DNA from: Dehalococcoides sp. JdFR-54
GTDB lineage: Bacteria > Chloroflexota > Dehalococcoidia > JdFR-54
DNA length: 33,848 nt
Direction: 5' to 3'
NCBI GenBank assembly: GCA_002011475.1
Contig: MTNP01000037.1
Location: 141,246 to 175,093, forward strand
Positions 15,129-23,188 of the stretch are shown piece after piece; the first letter of the stretch is position 1; each line of letters opens with the position of its first letter. The translations under genes and the position numbers were made by a program. Below the pieces are notes generated by a model. It saw only the letters and a program-made list of their open reading frames with translations, had not been told where the DNA came from and did not search any database.

Positions 15129-16479
15129 ACTCCACCCGGGGCAGGTCGGCCAGCGCCCTCTCCACCATCTCCCTGGGATACTCATAGTCCTCAAGCCTGC
15201 CGGCCAAATACTCATCGTAGGCCTGAAGGTCGAAATGGCCATGACCGCTCAGGGCCAGGAGGATGGTCTTCTTCTCCCCGGACTCCTTGCAGGCCAGGGC
15301 CTCGTCGATGGCTACCTTTACGGCATGGGCGGGCTCTGGGGCGGGCGGTATGCCCTCGGTGCGGGCGAAGAGGACGGCGCTCTCGAATACCGGGTTCTGG
15401 TGGACCGCCTTGGCCTCAACTATCCCCAGCTTGTATAGGTGGCAGATGATGGGCGCCATGCCGTGATAGCGCAGGCCCCCGGCATGGATCTTGGGCGGCA
15501 CAAAGGTGTGACCCAGGGTATACATCTTGACGATGGGGGCCAGCCCGGCCACGTCTCCATAGTCCCAGGTATAGGGTCCCTTGGTCAGGCTGGGGCAAGC
15601 CTCTGGCTCCACACAGATGATGCGCAGGTCCCTCTTGGTGGATAGCTTATCGGGGATGAAGGGCAGGAAGACCCCGGCGAAGTTGCTGCCCCCGCCGATA
15701 CAGCCCACAATGATATCGGGGTAGGCATCTACCTTCTCCAATTGCTTCTTGGCCTCCTGGCCCACCACAGTCTGGTGGAGGAGCACATGGTTGAGCACGC
15801 TGCCCAGGGAATACATGGTGTCGTCGTGGGTGGCGGCGTCCTCCACGGCCTCGCTGATGGCGATGCCCAGGCTGCCCGACGATTCAGGGTCCTGGGACAG
15901 GATGGCCCTGCCCGACTGGGTCTCTTGGCTGGGGCTGGGGGTTACCGAGGCCCCCCAGGTCTCCATGAGGACCCGCCGGTAGGGCTTCTGATAGTAGCTG
16001 ACCTTGACCATGTAGACCTTGCACTCCAGGTCGAAGAACCTACAGCCCATGGCCAGGGCACTGCCCCACTGCCCGGCACCGGTCTCGGTGGCGAGCCGCT
16101 TGTAGCCTTCCTTCTTGTTGTAGTAGGCCTGGGCTACGGCGGTATTCAGCTTGTGGCTCCCCGCTGGGCTCACCCCTTCATATTTGTAGTAAATCCGGGC
16201 CGGGGTGTCCAGGGCCTTCTCCAGGCGGTAGGCCCGGATCAGGGGGGTGGGCCGCCACAGCTTATAGATGGCCATTATCTCGTCCGGGATGTCGATGGTG
16301 CGCTCCTGGCTGAATTCCTGCTCGTCCAGGGCCCGGGGGAAGAGGGGTGGGGGCAGCCGGGTAGGCTCCTTGGTCTGGGGGTGAAGCAAGGGGGGCAAGG
16401 GCTCCGGCAGGTCGGGCAGGACATTGTACCAGCAAGTGGGTATCTCCTGCTCGCTGAGCAAGATTTTCGTCGGTTCCAT
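15127..16479 (-). CDS. trpB: tryptophan synthase beta chain, TrpB2 type
   Basis: The 450-residue PLP enzyme condenses indole with serine to form tryptophan. The PLP lysine is Lys110 in GSHKLNT, the catalytic acid is Glu132 in ETGAGQWG, and the phosphate loop is GGGSN. The long N-terminal extension (about 75 residues before WRPTPL) and the [14 protein letters not shown] context mark the TrpB2 branch rather than TrpB1, which pairs with TrpA. No trpA is adjacent. The ATG follows AAAGGAGG by about six bases. A T-box leader with a tryptophan specifier precedes it, so expression should rise when charged tRNA-Trp is scarce. It appears monocistronic. Confidence 0.93.
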   Translation of the reverse strand: MEPTKILLSEQEIPTCWYNVLPDLPEPLPPLLHPQTKEPTRLPPPLFPRALDEQEFSQERTIDIPDEIMAIYKLWRPTPLIRAYRLEKALDTPARIYYKYEGVSPAGSHKLNTAVAQAYYNKKEGYKRLATETGAGQWGSALAMGCRFFDLECKVYMVKVSYYQKPYRRVLMETWGASVTPSPSQETQSGRAILSQDPESSGSLGIAISEAVEDAATHDDTMYSLGSVLNHVLLHQTVVGQEAKKQLEKVDAYPDIIVGCIGGGSNFAGVFLPFIPDKLSTKRDLRIICVEPEACPSLTKGPYTWDYGDVAGLAPIVKMYTLGHTFVPPKIHAGGLRYHGMAPIICHLYKLGIVEAKAVHQNPVFESAVLFARTEGIPPAPEPAHAVKVAIDEALACKESGEKKTILLALSGHGHFDLQAYDEYLAGRLEDYEYPREMVERALADLPRVE

Positions 16480-16610
16480 ATCGCCTCCTTTCCTTTTCTG
16501 ACCTGGGTCTTTTGTACTTAAAATTTACCTTACACCGGTATTGAAATTATTCTTCTGGGCAAGCCCCCTTTTCCCTTGTTCAAATGATTTCCAGCCATTT
16601 TCTGCCATAT

Positions 16611-16643
16611 AACAAAAGCCCCGTCCCGGTTAAGGGACGGGGC
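16611..16643 (-). terminator. T-box terminator hairpin
   Basis: On the minus strand a 10-bp stem (GCCCCGTCCC / GGGACGGGGC) with a six-base loop is followed by TTTTGTT. It sits directly downstream of the T-box sequence. Its 5' arm and loop (CCCTT) can instead pair with AAGGG of the T-box to form the antiterminator. Confidence 0.9.
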
Positions 16644-16935
16644 AAATCCGCGGTGCCACCCTTATTGATTGCCCACAATATATATGGAGCAATCCCCTCT
16701 TTTCGGGTACAAAGGCAAGTTCCCTTGCTCGATACCCTGGGCTATGCTAACGGTGCCCCTCCGACAAAGCCTACTCGACAACGCCCTGGAGGACAAAGCC
16801 TTTCGGTTTGCGGCTCCCGAGTCCATTCACCCTCTGCGCAGCACCGGGTTCACAGCTCCCCCCGGCTCTCTGAAGCCCGCTGGAAGGCTACTAGTCTCGT
16901 TCCCAGCCTTTCCCACCTATTCGATTGTTCTGGCT
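16611..16935 (-). promoter_or_regulatory. tryptophan T-box riboswitch upstream of trpB
   Basis: The minus-strand leader holds the hallmark T-box sequence AAGGGTGGCACCGCGG (16648-16663) followed by an intrinsic terminator. Upstream, the specifier region reads GTGAA-TGG-ACTC, with TGG (16825-16823) as the codon, that is tryptophan. The T-box bulge TGGC would pair with GCCA, the acceptor end expected of tRNA-Trp with discriminator G. Two independent positions therefore point to tRNA-Trp, and the regulated gene is tryptophan synthase. This fills the 16480-17005 gap, which has no gene. The 5' boundary is approximate. Confidence 0.92.
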
Positions 16936-16940
16936 CTGTC

Positions 16941-16970
16941 AGCTTAGCATATTTTCGGACACGATGTCAA
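16941..16970 (-). promoter_or_regulatory. candidate promoter for the T-box leader and trpB
   Basis: TTGACA on the minus strand is a perfect -35. The best -10 at 18-base spacing is TAAGCT, which is weak. Placement just upstream of the T-box leader supports it. Confidence 0.4.
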
Positions 16971-17005
16971 TAGCTTGTCTCGGCACTGGGGCGATACAAA
17001 TCCAA

Positions 17006-17680
17006 TCAATAGCGGCAGAGGTCTTTGAGGCAGCATTGGGCACAGGCGGGTGCCCGCCGCCAACAGGTGCTTTTGCCGTGGCGCACCAGTAAGGCGTGGT
17101 ACTCCTTGAAAAGGGGCACCTCCTGGGGGAGGTTTTCCGCAAACAGGGCTTGAAGGCTGGCGTAGCTTTGTCTCTCCCCGGCCAAACCCAGGCGGTGGAG
17201 GATGCGTCGGGTATAGGCATCGACGACAAAGGAGGGCTTCTCTCCCGCGTAGAGGAGCATGGAATCGGCGGTCTCCTCCCCTATGCCATGGACGGAGAGC
17301 AGCTCCCGGCGGAGCTGGGCGGTATCGCGACTGAAAAGCTGCTCCAGGCTATCGCGGCAGCTTTCCCCCAGCCAATCCGCCAGGGCCTTGAGCTTGACTG
17401 CCTTGGCATTGTAGTAACCGCTGGGGCGGATGAGGCGGGCCAGCTCGGGCAGAGGCAGGTCCCGCAGTGCCCGGGGGGTGAGGGCCCCGGCCGCCTTGAG
17501 GTTGGCGATGGCCTGCTCCACATTCGCCCAGGCCGACGACTGGGTGAGGATGGCCCCCACCATGACCTCGAAGGGCCCCTCCCCAGGCCACCAGCCCTGG
17601 GGCCCGTAGCGGTCCAAAAGCCGCCGATAGATGTCTCGAAGCCTTTGCCTCAGGGCTGGCCCTGCTGAAGCTCTGCCCAT
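17006..17680 (-). CDS. endonuclease III-like DNA glycosylase lacking the catalytic lysine
   Basis: The 224-residue protein belongs to the HhH-GPD glycosylases. The helix-hairpin-helix reads VHGIGEETAD. The position of the catalytic lysine in endonuclease III (Lys120 in E. coli) is Glu136, while the essential aspartate is kept (Asp154 in VVDAYTRR). The C-terminus has the exact 4Fe-4S spacing C-x6-C-x2-C-x5-C. Loss of the lysine usually means a glycosylase without lyase activity, as in the MagIII 3-methyladenine branch. ILTQSSAWANVE also resembles that branch. The start at 17680 is chosen because earlier in-frame codons only overlap trmO; even so the genes overlap by 31 bp. No clear Shine-Dalgarno is seen. 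Confidence 0.85.
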   Translation of the reverse strand: MGRASAGPALRQRLRDIYRRLLDRYGPQGWWPGEGPFEVMVGAILTQSSAWANVEQAIANLKAAGALTPRALRDLPLPELARLIRPSGYYNAKAVKLKALADWLGESCRDSLEQLFSRDTAQLRRELLSVHGIGEETADSMLLYAGEKPSFVVDAYTRRILHRLGLAGERQSYASLQALFAENLPQEVPLFKEYHALLVRHGKSTCWRRAPACAQCCLKDLCRY

Positions 17681-18123
17681 AGCTTTTTGAACCAGGGGGG
17701 CACCCCAGGGCGGGCTATCCTGTCGCCGGGGGTATAGGGCTTGATGTCCAGCACCGGCGAGCCATCCAGGGCATCCAGCCCCTTCACCCTGAGGAGCTTG
17801 CCCCGGCGCTCCAGCAATCTGACCACAGCCAGGCCCAGGGGGTTGGGGCGGCACGGGCTACGGGTGGCAAAGACGCCCATCAGGGGAAGGTCGTGACGGC
17901 CCTGGGGGTGGGTCTTGGTCGCGCCCCGCTGTTCCGGGGGTAGCTGGTGCATCCAGAAGAGGACGATGATGTGGGAAAAGCCCTCTATGCCCTCCAGGGC
18001 CTCGACCCAGCGCTCCTCTATGGTTATCTCGGAGACGATTTCCCGCCAGCCCCCCTTCAGGGGCTGGGCGATGCCATTTCTGACTATGCCTATGGGCTCC
18101 AGGGTTATCTCCGGGTCTGGCAT
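17650..18123 (-). CDS. trmO: tRNA (N6-threonylcarbamoyladenosine37-N6)-methyltransferase TrmO
   Basis: The 157-residue protein is a complete TsaA/VirR-type beta-barrel domain. It opens with the EPIGIVRN motif, has GFSHIIVLFWMH in the centre and the diagnostic FATRSPCRPNPLGL loop, then LDALDGSPVLDIKPY. TrmO methylates t6A37 in tRNA-Thr using S-adenosylmethionine. It lacks the extra C-terminal domain of the E. coli enzyme, like many short homologues. It lies 8 bp after sfsA and overlaps the glycosylase gene, so the three are probably one transcript. Confidence 0.9.
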   Translation of the reverse strand: MPDPEITLEPIGIVRNGIAQPLKGGWREIVSEITIEERWVEALEGIEGFSHIIVLFWMHQLPPEQRGATKTHPQGRHDLPLMGVFATRSPCRPNPLGLAVVRLLERRGKLLRVKGLDALDGSPVLDIKPYTPGDRIARPGVPPWFKKLWAELQQGQP

Positions 18124-18131
18124 GGCTTATC

Positions 18132-18821
18132 CTAAAGGAAGACGGGTATCCTCTGGGTTAAGGTTATCTCATCGGGGCTGACCTGGCAAGTATAGGCATA
18201 GGGGACGACCCCCTGGGCCACGGCCTCGCGCAGGGCCTGGGCAAAATAGGGGTCCGCTGGGGCATTGGGGTGGAGGGCAAAGGCATCGGGGCGCTGCACC
18301 ACGAAGATGATGGCCGCTTCATAGCCCTGCTTTTGGGCCTGGACCAGGGTGGCCAGCTGCCTTCGGCCCCGCAGGGTGGGGGCATCGGGGAAGAGGGCCC
18401 GCCCCCCTCTCACCAGGGTCACCGACTTCACCTCCACCAGGCCCTTTCGGGCTGGGGCGCTGAACAATAGGTCGATGCGGCTTCCTCCCCAAGTGACCTC
18501 CCTCTCCATCTCCGTATAGCCTGCAAAGGGGGCCAAGGCCCGCCTCGAAAAGGCCTCGGCCACCAGGGCTGTGGGCAATCGGGCATCTACGGAGACCAGC
18601 ACCTCGCCCACGAGGGCCATGACCAGGTCATAGCCCGTCCTGCGGCGGTGGGCTTGGTGCTCTGCCAGCAAGACCCTGGCCCCTGGCTGAAGGCACCCCT
18701 CCAGCCTTCCCGAGTTGGGCAGGTGGGCGAGCTGGGGCTGCCCCCTGAGCTCTACCAGTGTGGAGAAGCGGGTGGTTCTCTCCAGGAGGGTGGCCTCTAC
18801 CAGGGTGGAGGTCAGCTTCAT
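18132..18821 (-). CDS. sfsA: SfsA family DNA/RNA nuclease-like protein
   Basis: The 229-residue product matches SfsA over its length. An N-terminal OB-like part includes the conserved HLPNSGRLEGCL. The nuclease-like domain has RIDLLF (Asp) followed by LVEVKSVTL (Glu-x-Lys), the PD-(D/E)XK core, and FPDAPT-RGRRQL. SfsA was first described as a sugar fermentation stimulator in E. coli; homologues are nuclease-like but the physiological role remains unclear. It precedes trmO by 8 bp. Confidence 0.92.
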   Translation of the reverse strand: MKLTSTLVEATLLERTTRFSTLVELRGQPQLAHLPNSGRLEGCLQPGARVLLAEHQAHRRRTGYDLVMALVGEVLVSVDARLPTALVAEAFSRRALAPFAGYTEMEREVTWGGSRIDLLFSAPARKGLVEVKSVTLVRGGRALFPDAPTLRGRRQLATLVQAQKQGYEAAIIFVVQRPDAFALHPNAPADPYFAQALREAVAQGVVPYAYTCQVSPDEITLTQRIPVFL

Positions 18822-18839
18822 AGGCTCACATATCCCGAT

Positions 18840-18857
18840 GCCCCGGCGGGTCGGGGC
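18840..18857. other. short GC-rich hairpin
   Basis: GCCCCG and CGGGGC form a six-base-pair stem with a six-base loop in the 67-bp gap between the citrate/homocitrate synthase-type gene and sfsA. No T-run follows, so readthrough is likely. Confidence 0.3.
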
Positions 18858-18888
18858 GGGGGAACTCTAAACTGGTGCCCGCTATCGC

Positions 18889-20139
18889 CTAGGGGGTAAG
18901 GGTGAGGATCTTGCGCACCTGCTCCGGATAGGTGGCGATAAAGCGCAGCTCATCATCGGTGAGGGGGAGCTTGGTGTGGCCACTGGCATAGCGCACCAGC
19001 TCCAGGATCTGCTCCGCGATCTCGTCATCGGGGAAGGCCACGCCCAGCCGGTCATAAACGTGCTTGAAACCGGCCAACCCCCCGTACTCCCCGGTGGTGA
19101 TGGTGCGCCCCGGCCTGGGGGGTTCTGCCCACCAGGGAACCCCCATGGCCGGCCCCTCGTCCAGCCCCAGGAGTTCATAGTCATATAGCTCATAGTTGCG
19201 GCGGTCTTTGAGCATGCCGTCGGCGTGGATGCCCGACTCATGGGCAAAGACGTTGGCGCCCACCCCGGGCTGGTTTATGGGTATGGGCAGGTGGAAGGCA
19301 TAGGCGACATAGCGAGCCAACTTGGTGGCCACCTTGAGGTTGAGGTTGTCCCCGATCTCGTATGATTCCATATCTCGAGAGAACCTGATGGCCAGGATAC
19401 AGCTCAGGAGGTCGGCCTGTCCTGCCCGCTCCCCCAGCCCATTGACCGAGGTATTGATGTAGGCATCCACCCCGCCGTCCACAGCCCCCTTAGCCCCGGC
19501 CACAGAATTGGCTACCGCCATTCCCAGGTCGTTATGGCAATGCTGTTCCAGGGGAAGTCCCACCCTTTCCGCCAGGGTGCGCATCCGTTCATATATGCTC
19601 AGCGGGCTATCGTAGCCCAGGGTATCGCAGTAGCGCAACCTATCGGCCCCGGCCTCTTTAGCCGCCTGGCCGAACTCGATGAGGTAGCCCATATCGGTGC
19701 GGGAGGCATCCTCGGCATTGACCCCCACGGTGCGCACCCCCGCCTTCTTGGCGAAGGCCACCGCCTGGGTCATCTCCTTGATGACCCCCTCCCGGTTCAA
19801 TTTGCCGCCAAACTTGTGGGTGATCATCTGGTCGGAGGTGGAGATGGACAGGTTGAGGTCCTTCACCCCGGTGGGCAGCGATTTATCTACATCGGGGATC
19901 ACCGCCCGGCACCAGCCCTCCAGGACGAGCTCGCCCATAGCCCCCAGTTCCTTGAGCTCCAGGTTGGCCCGGACGTAGTTCTGCTCGTGTTTGGCATAGG
20001 GGAAGGCGAACTCGGACTGGTGGACGCCGAGCTGGCCCAGGTAGATATTGACCATGGTCTTTTGTAGCTTGGCCAAGCGCATTCGGGAGGCCTGAACCAC
20101 GTCCCGATTGGTACAATCTATAAAGTAAATCTTGGGCAT
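18889..20139 (-). CDS. homocitrate synthase-family enzyme, candidate (Re)-citrate synthase
   Basis: The 416-residue protein belongs to the DRE-TIM isopropylmalate/homocitrate synthase family, which condenses acetyl-CoA with a 2-oxoacid. TNRD at 10-13 is the family's N-terminal catalytic motif. HCHND gives the metal ligands His200 and His202, and [13 protein letters not shown] follows. It lacks the C-terminal leucine-regulatory domain of LeuA. In Dehalococcoides a gene of this family, annotated as homocitrate synthase, is a (Re)-citrate synthase, and that role fits here if the lineage is right. The ATG at 20139 is used because the upstream ATG at 20172 lies at or before the predicted transcription start. 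No leu or nif genes are adjacent. Confidence 0.8.
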   Translation of the reverse strand: MPKIYFIDCTNRDVVQASRMRLAKLQKTMVNIYLGQLGVHQSEFAFPYAKHEQNYVRANLELKELGAMGELVLEGWCRAVIPDVDKSLPTGVKDLNLSISTSDQMITHKFGGKLNREGVIKEMTQAVAFAKKAGVRTVGVNAEDASRTDMGYLIEFGQAAKEAGADRLRYCDTLGYDSPLSIYERMRTLAERVGLPLEQHCHNDLGMAVANSVAGAKGAVDGGVDAYINTSVNGLGERAGQADLLSCILAIRFSRDMESYEIGDNLNLKVATKLARYVAYAFHLPIPINQPGVGANVFAHESGIHADGMLKDRRNYELYDYELLGLDEGPAMGVPWWAEPPRPGRTITTGEYGGLAGFKHVYDRLGVAFPDDEIAEQILELVRYASGHTKLPLTDDELRFIATYPEQVRKILTLTP

Positions 20140-20175
20140 CCGGCTAACCCCATAACTGGTGTCATATGTCACAAT

Positions 20176-20204
20176 ATATTAGCAATATTTGTTTATTTTG
20201 GCAA
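20176..20204 (-). promoter_or_regulatory. sigma-70 promoter of the citrate/homocitrate synthase-type operon
   Basis: TTGCCA, 17 bases, TAATAT on the minus strand. It lies in an AT-rich 30-bp patch that stands out from the GC-rich surroundings. The predicted start near 20169 leaves a 30-base leader before the chosen ATG. Confidence 0.7.
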
Positions 20205-20234
20205 GAACTTTGGCGGCAGAACCCATGCCCCGAC

Positions 20235-20927
20235 CTAGAGGAAGCTGCGATCGAAAAGGAACCGGTTGAGCAGGACTCGCTTCAGGTCGACCCCGGGCTT
20301 CAGGTCCGCGCCGAGCTCGGCGGTGAGGCGTCGGAGCACGATAGCCCCCCACAGGCAGCCCAGCACCCCGACCACCCTGACCTCATCGGGATAGAATAAC
20401 CAGTGGCCGATGGGCAGAAGGGCGAAGCCAACAAGCATCCCCAGGGGCAGGCTCAGGCTGGGGGGGCCGCCGAATTTGAGCTTTTGCCCAAGACTCTGGC
20501 GGCGGCTGAGGAAACGGGGCACTGTCCTGATGAAGAAGCCGGAGGCTATCACCGCCAGGCCGGGGACGAAGGCCCAGGTGGGGGTCAGGGCAAAGGCCAT
20601 GGCCAGCCCTGTGGAATTCCCCTTCTCCCCAAGCCCCTTGAGGAAGGCGGGCCACATCTGGCCCACCACCGCCGCCAGCCCGGCCAGGCCCACCACCAGG
20701 AGGTCAAAGCCCAGGGCCCGGGCCACCACCACAGCGATAACCCCCTTGGACATATCCCAGAGGACGGCGATGGCTCCCCAGACACGGCCCCCCTTCTGCC
20801 ACAGGGAAATGTGCATATCCTCTCCCTGTTGGAGACGCAGCCCCCGGAGACGCCCTATCAGATAGAGGACGGGCGCCGCCCCGAGCAGGTAAGCGCCCAC
20901 CACCATGGGAATGCTAGCCCAGTTCAC
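20235..20927 (-). CDS. PlsY-like glycerol-3-phosphate acyltransferase family membrane protein
   Basis: The 230-residue protein has five or more hydrophobic segments and the layout of PlsY, the membrane enzyme that makes lysophosphatidate from acyl-phosphate and glycerol-3-phosphate. DMSKG at 58-62 matches the second conserved loop (usually D-x-x-KG). GEKGNSTG at 100-107 matches the GGKG-xAT loop with changes. The first loop, normally GS-x-N-x-GATN, is not recognisable, so activity may differ. It follows degV by four bases and is last in the padR operon. Confidence 0.7.
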   Translation of the reverse strand: MNWASIPMVVGAYLLGAAPVLYLIGRLRGLRLQQGEDMHISLWQKGGRVWGAIAVLWDMSKGVIAVVVARALGFDLLVVGLAGLAAVVGQMWPAFLKGLGEKGNSTGLAMAFALTPTWAFVPGLAVIASGFFIRTVPRFLSRRQSLGQKLKFGGPPSLSLPLGMLVGFALLPIGHWLFYPDEVRVVGVLGCLWGAIVLRRLTAELGADLKPGVDLKRVLLNRFLFDRSFL

Positions 20928-20931
20928 TGGC

Positions 20932-21855
20932 CTACTTAATAGCAGATTGAGGGGCAGAAGTCAAGGCTTGGTCTTTGGGGTGGCCGGGCCCGGCTTCCAT
21001 ATAAAAGGCCACGCCGAGGAGGCCAGGGCCACAATGAACCCCTATGACCGGGGTGAAGTCGGTGATATAGAGCTCGGCACAATCGAACTGGGCGGCGATG
21101 CGCTCCCTCAGCCCTTCTGCCTCCCCGGGGATGTTGGTGTGCATCACCAGGGCATGCAGGGGGCCATCGCCTTGGGTCTTGTCTTGAAGCACTTGAAGCA
21201 GGCGCTCCAGGGCCTGTCTCCGTCCCCGGGCCCGGTGCAGCATTCTGGCCTCAGCCTGGAGCGGGACCAGCTCGAAGACCGGCTTGATATTGAGCAAGGA
21301 GGTGGCCCAGGCGGCTACTAGGGGCACCCGTCCCCCCTTGACTAAGAAGTAGAGTGTGTCCAGAAGCGCCACCAGATGCACCCGGGGCATCAGGCTCCGG
21401 GCAGCGTCCATCACCTCGGCTAGGCTGGCCCTGGCTTTGGCCGCCCGGGCTGCCGCCAGCACTATCCAGCCCTGGGCCCCGGCAGCGGTGCCTGAATCCA
21501 GCACCTCGATGGTGGCCTGGGGCAGGACCTCTTTGGCCGTCTCCTTGGCCAGCAGGGCCGAATTATGGGTGGTGCTGAATTTTGGGGATAGGGTGATGCA
21601 TAGGATGCTCTGGGCGTGCTGGCTTGCCTCCCGATAAGCCTCCAGATAGCTGCCCGGGGGACCGGGGGAGGTGGTGGGGAGTTTCTTAGCCTGGGCCAGC
21701 AGCTCATAGAACTGGCTGGGGGTGAGGTCTATGCCGTCCCGGTAGGTCTTGCCCTCGTAGCTAAACTCCATGGGGACGATATGAATGCCATACTCCGTCA
21801 CCAACCCCTGGGGCAGGCAAACGGTGCTCTCGGTGACTATAGCTACCCTGTCCAT
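20932..21855 (-). CDS. DegV family fatty-acid-binding protein
   Basis: The 307-residue protein shows the DegV pattern. It has IVTESTVCLP near the N-terminus, VPMEFSYEGKTYRDGIDLT, the lipid-contact loop TTSPGPPGSYLEAY, LSPKFSTTHNSA, and a C-terminal GVHCGPGLLGVAF. DegV/FakB proteins bind a fatty acid and, in Firmicutes, present it to the FakA kinase to make acyl-phosphate, the substrate of PlsY. The adjacent PlsY-like gene (four-base gap) fits that pathway, though no fakA is visible in the window. It is in the padR-HAAS operon. Confidence 0.92.
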   Translation of the reverse strand: MDRVAIVTESTVCLPQGLVTEYGIHIVPMEFSYEGKTYRDGIDLTPSQFYELLAQAKKLPTTSPGPPGSYLEAYREASQHAQSILCITLSPKFSTTHNSALLAKETAKEVLPQATIEVLDSGTAAGAQGWIVLAAARAAKARASLAEVMDAARSLMPRVHLVALLDTLYFLVKGGRVPLVAAWATSLLNIKPVFELVPLQAEARMLHRARGRRQALERLLQVLQDKTQGDGPLHALVMHTNIPGEAEGLRERIAAQFDCAELYITDFTPVIGVHCGPGLLGVAFYMEAGPGHPKDQALTSAPQSAIK

Positions 21856-21890
21856 TGAGCATCCCTCATCCTCGGGTTTGCCTCCGGGAC

Positions 21891-22808
21891 CTAGCTGAAG
21901 GAGCGGACTTTACTCTCTTTGCGGGCGAGCTTGCGTTGCAGCAGCGCCGGGCTGAGCAGGAGCGCCAGGCTAAATACGATCAGGGCCAGCAGCCCGGCAA
22001 AGCTGAGGCCTTGGCTCGGGCTGGACACTATCAGTATCAGGATCACCAGCTCCGGGGTGAGCAGGGCACCGGTCTTGAGCCAGCGCTGCCGGAAGCGGAT
22101 GAAGGTGGCGGCGCTGACACCCAGGAACACAAAGCTCAGGGCGATCCAGGGGGCCAGTTCATACAAGTAGGGTAGGTGGAACTCCAAGAACTTGCCCTGC
22201 TGTAGGGCCAGAAACCAGCCGATGAACACGGGCAGGGGCAACAGCATCAGGGAGCCGAACAGCCAGTCCCTCTTCACCGTCTGGATGGCGATGGGGAAGA
22301 GGACCCACAGGGTGATGGGGATGTAGGCCAGAAGCGCCAGGTAGTTCCAGTTGGGGGGCAGGGCCATCAGGAGAAGCCCGACGATAACCACCGGGAGCAG
22401 CAGATAGCCCAGCCAGGGGAAAAGCCAGGCCGGTTTGCCATGCCCCCAGCCATAGATGGCCAGGCCCAGGGCGGCAACGATGACGAGCAACAGCCAGATA
22501 GGGCTCTGCCAGATGTGCAGGGCAAACATGCCAGCGAATATCAGGTGGGGCAGGGCAGCCAGCAGGGCCTGCCCCCAGCTCCCCTGACTATAGACCTGAT
22601 ACATCTGTCGGGCGATGGCTTTGGGCGAGCCGAAGAATTCCGCTGCCTGCCGGCTGGCCTCTTCCTCACTGAGGCCCGCCTGACGCAGCTCCTCGGCCTT
22701 CTCCTCCAAGTGGGTAGACAGCTCCCGCAGCACCTCCTGTTCGGCGCCGGGGTCGAGCCTTAAGTCAGCCCTTATCTCTTCCAGGTACTCTCGAAGTGGC
22801 ACCGCCAT
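21891..22808 (-). CDS. HAAS-domain integral membrane protein
   Basis: The 305-residue protein begins with a helical cytoplasmic domain (about 1-80: REYLEEIRADL, LSTHLEEKAEELRQAG, EEEASRQAAEFFGSP). This is the HAAS/permease-prefix module usually encoded next to PadR regulators. About eight hydrophobic segments follow, ending in a basic tail. The start at 22808 has GGAGG eight bases upstream and does not overlap padR; an earlier in-frame start would. Function is unknown. In such pairs the membrane protein is often the main regulated target. Confidence 0.8.
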   Translation of the reverse strand: MAVPLREYLEEIRADLRLDPGAEQEVLRELSTHLEEKAEELRQAGLSEEEASRQAAEFFGSPKAIARQMYQVYSQGSWGQALLAALPHLIFAGMFALHIWQSPIWLLLVIVAALGLAIYGWGHGKPAWLFPWLGYLLLPVVIVGLLLMALPPNWNYLALLAYIPITLWVLFPIAIQTVKRDWLFGSLMLLPLPVFIGWFLALQQGKFLEFHLPYLYELAPWIALSFVFLGVSAATFIRFRQRWLKTGALLTPELVILILIVSSPSQGLSFAGLLALIVFSLALLLSPALLQRKLARKESKVRSFS

Positions 22809-22822
22809 TGGCAAGGCCTCCG

Positions 22823-23158
22823 CTAGGTGGGCCTGGGACTCATGATCAGATTGACGGCGGTGGCGAAGCCCTGCCACTCCGCCCGCTTAGTCTCCAGCAC
22901 CTTCTGGCCCTTGGCGGTTATGCTATAGTAGCGTCGTTCCTGGCCATTGGGCAGTCGGCGCCACTGGGCCTTAACCAGTCCTCCCCTCTCCATCCGGTGC
23001 AGGGCCGGATATAAGGTGCCCTCCTTGAATTTGAAGTAGCCCTGGCTCCTCGCTGCCAGCTCCTTGATGATCTGGTAGCCATACATGGGCTGTCGGCTGA
23101 TAAGGCTGAGGAGCAGGGTGTCGGTGCTTCCTTTCAGGAGCTCTCTGCCATAATTCAT
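22823..23158 (-). CDS. PadR family transcriptional regulator
   Basis: The protein has 111 residues from the ATG at 23158, preceded by GAGGAAG; an upstream in-frame ATG at 23212 lies within the promoter. The winged helix is clear: LLKGSTDTLLLSLI, MYGYQIIKELAARS, FKEGTLYPALHRMERGGLV, then RRYYSITAKGQKVL. PadR proteins are dimeric repressors that usually control a neighbouring transporter or membrane gene and themselves. The HAAS gene starts 14 bp downstream. An inverted repeat overlapping the promoter is a likely autoregulatory site. The ligand is unknown. Confidence 0.92.
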   Translation of the reverse strand: MNYGRELLKGSTDTLLLSLISRQPMYGYQIIKELAARSQGYFKFKEGTLYPALHRMERGGLVKAQWRRLPNGQERRYYSITAKGQKVLETKRAEWQGFATAVNLIMSPRPT

Positions 23159-23188
23159 ATTGCTTCCTCGCTGGCCAGAATACCTAGC

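Noticed and set aside
17681-17854. N-terminal extension of the endonuclease III-like protein
   Set aside because: The extra 58 residues are low-complexity Gly/Pro/Ala sequence read in another frame of trmO. The conserved domain begins just after the ATG at 17680.
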